From Rhodoferax lacus (GTDB taxonomy: Bacteria > Pseudomonadota > Gammaproteobacteria > Burkholderiales > Burkholderiaceae_C), in contig NZ_QFZK01000003.1 in the NCBI RefSeq assembly GCF_003415675.1, forward strand, positions 339,912 through 403,911: a stretch of DNA of 64,000 bases, in the 5' to 3' direction. Below, in pieces: positions 60,849 to 64,000 of this stretch. A program made the translations under genes and the position numbers. A model generated the notes under the pieces. It did not search any database, was not told where the DNA came from, and was given only the letters and a program-made list of their open reading frames with translations. Positions within the stretch are counted from its first letter, which is position 1, and the number at the start of each line of letters is the position of its first letter.

Positions 60849-61481
60849 TTGGATCAAGGTCTACAGATTTTTAGAAACGATGTTGTTTCACAGTCACTGC
60901 GTGAGTTTGGGGAAGACGATCGTCAGAATGGATTTGTTGCAATTGTTGGGCGTATGCTGGAAGAGGCGGAGGAATTTGTCGATTTCACACCGTGCCCTTA
61001 TCGTGGAATAGGCACTCGACGTAGGAATCTTGGAATAGACGGTTACTCAATTGATGAAGCAGACGGGTCATTCCGCATTATTATTGCGAATTTTTATGGT
61101 CGCACAGAGCCTGATACTTTAACTCAAACCTCAGCGAAAATCGAATTCTCCAAACTTACAAATTTCATTGATGAAGCCTTGGCCGGACACGATGACCATT
61201 TACCTGCCGACGAGGATCCCGCAACTGACTTTTCATCGATTTTATTGCATCATAAGCAATCTATATCGAGGTTTCGACTTTATCTCGCAACTGATGCAAT
61301 TCTGAGTGATCGTGTTCGCGACTGGCCTGCAGTGTCTATTGAAGGAATTCCTGCGGAATTCCACATTTGGGATATTCAGAGGTTTCAGGACGCGCTAACT
61401 TCTCGCAGTGGACGAGAGGCATTAACTGTAGACTTTACCGAAATTGTTGATGGAGGCATGTTGCCGCTGACCGAAAATTGA
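60849..61481 (+). pseudogene. AIPR-family abortive-infection gene, N-terminal domain only, cut by an IS21 element
   Basis: 210 codons from a TTG at 60849 (AAAGGAG six nt upstream). The segments EFVDFTPCPYRGIGTRRRNL, GIDGYSIDEADGSFRIIIAN and FSKLTNFIDEAL match what I know of the N-terminal domain of AIPR (abortive infection phage resistance) proteins, which are normally about 550-700 aa. The last seven codons (MLPLTEN, then TGA) appear to come from the left end of the IS21 element, so the IS supplies the stop. Base composition is clearly AT-richer than the rest of the window, indicating transfer. The C-terminal AIPR domain would lie past the IS, outside the window. Confidence 0.7.
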
Positions 61482-61518
61482 CAGTCTGAAACTGAGAGTG
61501 CCGATCCAAAATTGACAG
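61471..61518. repeat. Left-end repeats of the IS21 element
   Basis: CCGAAAATTGACAG (61471-61484) and CCAAAATTGACAG (61506-61518) are near-identical direct repeats 35 bp apart, as in the multiple terminal transposase-binding sites of IS21-family elements. Confidence 0.7.
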
Positions 61519-61533
61519 GGGTGTTCCACTGCT

Positions 61534-61552
61534 CTGCTGAAACTTTCAGCAG
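61534..61552. promoter_or_regulatory. Perfect palindrome upstream of istA
   Basis: CTGCTGAAA (61534-61542) / TTTCAGCAG (61544-61552) with a single-base centre, 6 bp before the AAAAGG ribosome site of istA. In mRNA it would fold near the ribosome site and could limit transposase expression from read-through transcripts; alternatively a protein-binding site. Confidence 0.5.
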
Positions 61553-61572
61553 GGATGTAAAAGGTGATCACC

Positions 61573-63096
61573 ATGGACATGATTGGCAAGGTGCGGCGCA
61601 TGAAGTTGCGCGACCAACTCTCTGACGGAGAGATTTGCAGAAGGACGGGACTGGCCAGAAACACGGTCAAGAAGTGGCTCAAAGCCCCCGGCGACATAAC
61701 CCCGAAGTACCAACGCAAGCAGGCGGATGGCAAGCTCACGCCATTTGAGCCCGTGCTGGTGCAAGCGCTGCGTACGGATGCGCATAGGGCCAAGCACGCA
61801 CGGCGCAGCGGCAAGGCGCTGTTTGCGCAGATTCAGGCGCAGGGCTACCGAGGCGGCTACAGCGCAGTTACTGCCTTCATTCGTGCTTGGCGAGAGGAAA
61901 GTGTCAAGGATCCCACCAAGGCTTTTGTTCCGCTGAGCTTCGAGCTCGGCGAGGCATTCCAGTTCGACTGGAGTGAAGAGGGTCTGCTGGTTGGCGGGGT
62001 GTTTTACAAGATGCAGGTGGCCCATCTGAAGCTATGTGCCAGTCGTGCCTTCTGGCTGGTGGCATACCCTGGCCAGGGTCACGAGATGCTGTTCGACGCG
62101 CATACCCGATCATTCCATGCGTTGGGTGGTATTGCCAGGCGTGGCATCTACGACAACATGAAGACGGCGGTGGACAAGGTCAAGAAGGGCAAGGGCCGCA
62201 TTGTCAATGCACGCTTCTCTGCCATGTGCAGTCATTACCTGTTTGATCCGGACTTCTGCAATGTGGCGTCAGGCTGGGAGAAGGGCGTGGTGGAGAAGAA
62301 CGTTCAGGACAGCCGCAGGCGGATCTGGATTGAGGCTGGCACCAGACGCTTTGGGTCATTCGCTGAACTCAACGCCTGGCTCGGAGAACGATGCCACTCC
62401 ATCTGGGCGGATACGGTGCATCCCATCCACAAGCAATTCACTGTGGCAGAAATGCTGGAGCTCGAGCGCCCCCATCTCATGTCTATACCGGTGCTCTTTG
62501 ATGGCTATGTGGAGAAGCCTGCGCGGGTCAGCAGCACCTGCTTGGTTGCGGTGGCACGCAACCGTTACTCCGTTCCCTGCGAATGGGCGGGGCACCTGGT
62601 GAGCACCCGGCTGTATCCGAACCGGGTGGATGTTGCCTGCGCGGAAACCATCATCGCCAGTCATGCCAGAACTCCAGGCAGCGGTCAGACGACATACGAC
62701 TGGCAGCACTACATCGAATTGGTGCAACGCAAGCCCGGCGCATTGAGAAACGGGGCACCGTTTCTGGATCTTCCTGCGTCATTGCAGCGGTTGCGCAAAT
62801 CGCTGCTGCGACACCCCGGAGGGGACCGCACGATGGCACAGGTGCTGGCCACCGTCCCACAAGCCGGATTGGATGCGGTCCTGGTGGCGGTGGATCTGGT
62901 GCTTGAAGGGGCCACACCCAACGGGAGCGTCAGTGCCGAGCATGTGCGCAATGTACTGGCGCGGCTGAATGCGCCACCGGTGCCGGAGCATGCACAGACT
63001 GCTCTGCAATTGACCCACCTTCCCATAGCCGATACCGCACGCTACGACCGCCTGCGCCCAACCCATAACGATGATCAAGGAGTCTTCCATGCATGA
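61573..63096 (+). CDS. istA: IS21-family transposase IstA
   Basis: 507 aa from the ATG at 61573 (AAAAGG 8 nt upstream; a GTG at 61564 is possible). Helix-turn-helix: [20 protein letters not shown] (17-36). DDE integrase core: D132 in FQFDWSEE, D194 in [10 protein letters not shown] and E241 in [10 protein letters not shown], all present. The protein is full length, so the element is probably recent and may be active with IstB. Confidence 0.95.
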   Translation: MDMIGKVRRMKLRDQLSDGEICRRTGLARNTVKKWLKAPGDITPKYQRKQADGKLTPFEPVLVQALRTDAHRAKHARRSGKALFAQIQAQGYRGGYSAVTAFIRAWREESVKDPTKAFVPLSFELGEAFQFDWSEEGLLVGGVFYKMQVAHLKLCASRAFWLVAYPGQGHEMLFDAHTRSFHALGGIARRGIYDNMKTAVDKVKKGKGRIVNARFSAMCSHYLFDPDFCNVASGWEKGVVEKNVQDSRRRIWIEAGTRRFGSFAELNAWLGERCHSIWADTVHPIHKQFTVAEMLELERPHLMSIPVLFDGYVEKPARVSSTCLVAVARNRYSVPCEWAGHLVSTRLYPNRVDVACAETIIASHARTPGSGQTTYDWQHYIELVQRKPGALRNGAPFLDLPASLQRLRKSLLRHPGGDRTMAQVLATVPQAGLDAVLVAVDLVLEGATPNGSVSAEHVRNVLARLNAPPVPEHAQTALQLTHLPIADTARYDRLRPTHNDDQGVFHA

Positions 63097-63919
63097 TTCA
63101 GAACGAAACGTTCAGAGCGAACTCAAGGCCCTGAGGTTGAATGGTATGGCCGCTGCCTGGGCCGACCTCATGGAACAAGATGGTGGCTCAGCAATTCAGA
63201 GCTCACGCTGGCTGGTCGAGCATTTGCTCCAGGCAGAGGATGTGGACCGGCATATGCGTTCCATTACCCACCAGATGAAGTCTGCACGCTTCCCGATCCA
63301 TCGGGACCTCGCGGGCTTCGACTTCGACGTATCGCAAGTCGACAAGGCGCTCATCAAGAAGCTGGCAGACCTGACCTTCACAGAGGACGCGCAGAACGTT
63401 GTACTGATTGGTGGACCTGGCACCGGTAAGACCCACTTGGCAACCGCACTGGGAATCTCTGGCTTGACCCACCATTCAAAGCGTGTGCGGTTCTACTCGA
63501 CAGTGGATCTGGTCAATGCGTTGGAGCACGAAAAGGCCAAAGGCATTCCGGGACGCATAGCCATGAGTTTGATGCGCATGGACTTGGTCATTCTGGATGA
63601 GTTGGGGTACTTGCCATTCAGCCAAGCGGGCGGCGCCTTGCTGTTCCATCTGCTGTCCAAGCTCTATGAACACACCAGCGTTCTGATCACCACCAACCTG
63701 ACGTTTGCGGAGTGGTCTGCCGTGTTCGGGGATGCAAAGATGACTACGGCATTGCTCGATAGGCTTACCCATCACTGCCACATCGTCGAGACAGGCAATG
63801 AGTCATACCGCTTCCGACACAGCTCTAAAGAAGCCAAGGGCAAGATCAAATCAAGGGAACAGTCCCGCAGATCTGTTGATTCCAGCGTCAATCTGAGCCA
63901 GTTTGCAGTCGAATTTTGA
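63089..63919 (+). CDS. istB: IS21-family helper ATPase IstB
   Basis: 276 aa from the ATG at 63089, preceded by AAGGAG and overlapping istA by 8 bp. DnaA/DnaC-like AAA+ ATPase: Walker [16 protein letters not shown], Walker [14 protein letters not shown], sensor region [11 protein letters not shown]. It regulates IstA target choice. Full length, no frameshift. Confidence 0.95.
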   Translation: MHDSERNVQSELKALRLNGMAAAWADLMEQDGGSAIQSSRWLVEHLLQAEDVDRHMRSITHQMKSARFPIHRDLAGFDFDVSQVDKALIKKLADLTFTEDAQNVVLIGGPGTGKTHLATALGISGLTHHSKRVRFYSTVDLVNALEHEKAKGIPGRIAMSLMRMDLVILDELGYLPFSQAGGALLFHLLSKLYEHTSVLITTNLTFAEWSAVFGDAKMTTALLDRLTHHCHIVETGNESYRFRHSSKEAKGKIKSREQSRRSVDSSVNLSQFAVEF

Positions 63920-64000
63920 GCCACACGGTTTAAAGGTATTTTTGGCTACTCGATTGTGGATAAGTCTACATCTGGAGCTTCCCCTTTCTGTATTTTTGCC

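Larger units (their letters stand above)
61459..64000 (+). mobile_element. IS21-family insertion sequence (right end beyond window)
   Basis: Two overlapping genes istA and istB in the standard IS21 arrangement. The left end is placed at TGTTGCCG (61459) by the TG start typical of the family and by terminal repeats (61471-61484, 61506-61518). The DNA after istB (63920-64000) has no clear inverted copy of the left end, only a weak CAAAAATACAG-like match at the last bases on the minus strand, so the right end and the target duplication are not visible. Exact left boundary is an inference. Confidence 0.8.

Noticed and set aside
63920..64000. Right inverted repeat of the IS21 element
   Set aside because: No convincing complement of the left-end repeat; the best match at the final bases is weak, so the end is taken to lie beyond the window.

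Overview
The window is high-GC (about 62-65% by eye), gene-dense bacterial chromosome. Gene content and order fit a betaproteobacterium of the Comamonadaceae (Rhodoferax/Polaromonas/Acidovorax type): long-form argG, folC-SPOR-cvpA-purF-metZ order, MCPs with the betaproteobacterial signalling core, and an NDUFA9-type reductase beside murB. This placement is an inference from gene families; no alignment was run.

Layout. 0-2.9 kb: pyrimidine/ureide catabolism (dihydropyrimidinase, RpiR regulator, ureidoglycolate lyase). 2.9-9.6 kb, minus strand: a KdpD/KdpE-like two-component system followed by the K+ transporter kup, a 77-aa membrane protein and a PAS-PAS-GGDEF-EAL protein. 9.6-25 kb: an MCP with a CheR-tether-like tail, aldo/keto reductase, ybaK, plsY, a yajQ/retropepsin-like/degenerate HD-GYP cluster, murB, an NDUFA9-like gene, a binding protein next to a large hybrid kinase, argG, ppnP and a Phd/VapC module. 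25-32.7 kb: folC-SPOR-cvpA-purF-metZ-gltX and a tRNA-Ala/Glu/Asp cluster. 32.7-37.6 kb: phosphoribosyltransferase, DUF3820, DUF924 and M14-like genes, then a small island of DUF2283, ParE-type and MNT/HEPN modules. 37.6-55 kb: glsA-glnS, a DUF2157-type membrane protein, a Liv-type binding protein, a phage-like P-loop protein, YidB, a split MacAB system, uppP, an Anbu proteasome homologue, a second MCP and mutS.

55-64 kb is an accessory island: TacAT (DUF1778/GNAT), an orphan XRE regulator with its own operators, an XRE remnant, a second Phd/VapC, HipBA, a WYL-domain regulator, and an AT-rich gene resembling the N-terminal domain of AIPR abortive-infection proteins. That gene is cut by an IS21-family element (istA/istB) whose right end lies beyond the window. 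The WYL regulator plus interrupted AIPR-like gene, beside a run of toxin-antitoxin modules, is the best candidate here for an undescribed defence locus. The part that would settle it lies outside the window.

How parts work together: the kdpDE-kup block looks like a potassium-sensing unit driving a constitutive-type transporter instead of kdpFABC; glsA-glnS couples glutamine breakdown to Gln-tRNA charging; folC-purF-metZ groups folate, purine and methionine synthesis; and each toxin-antitoxin module has an inverted repeat just upstream, consistent with autoregulation.
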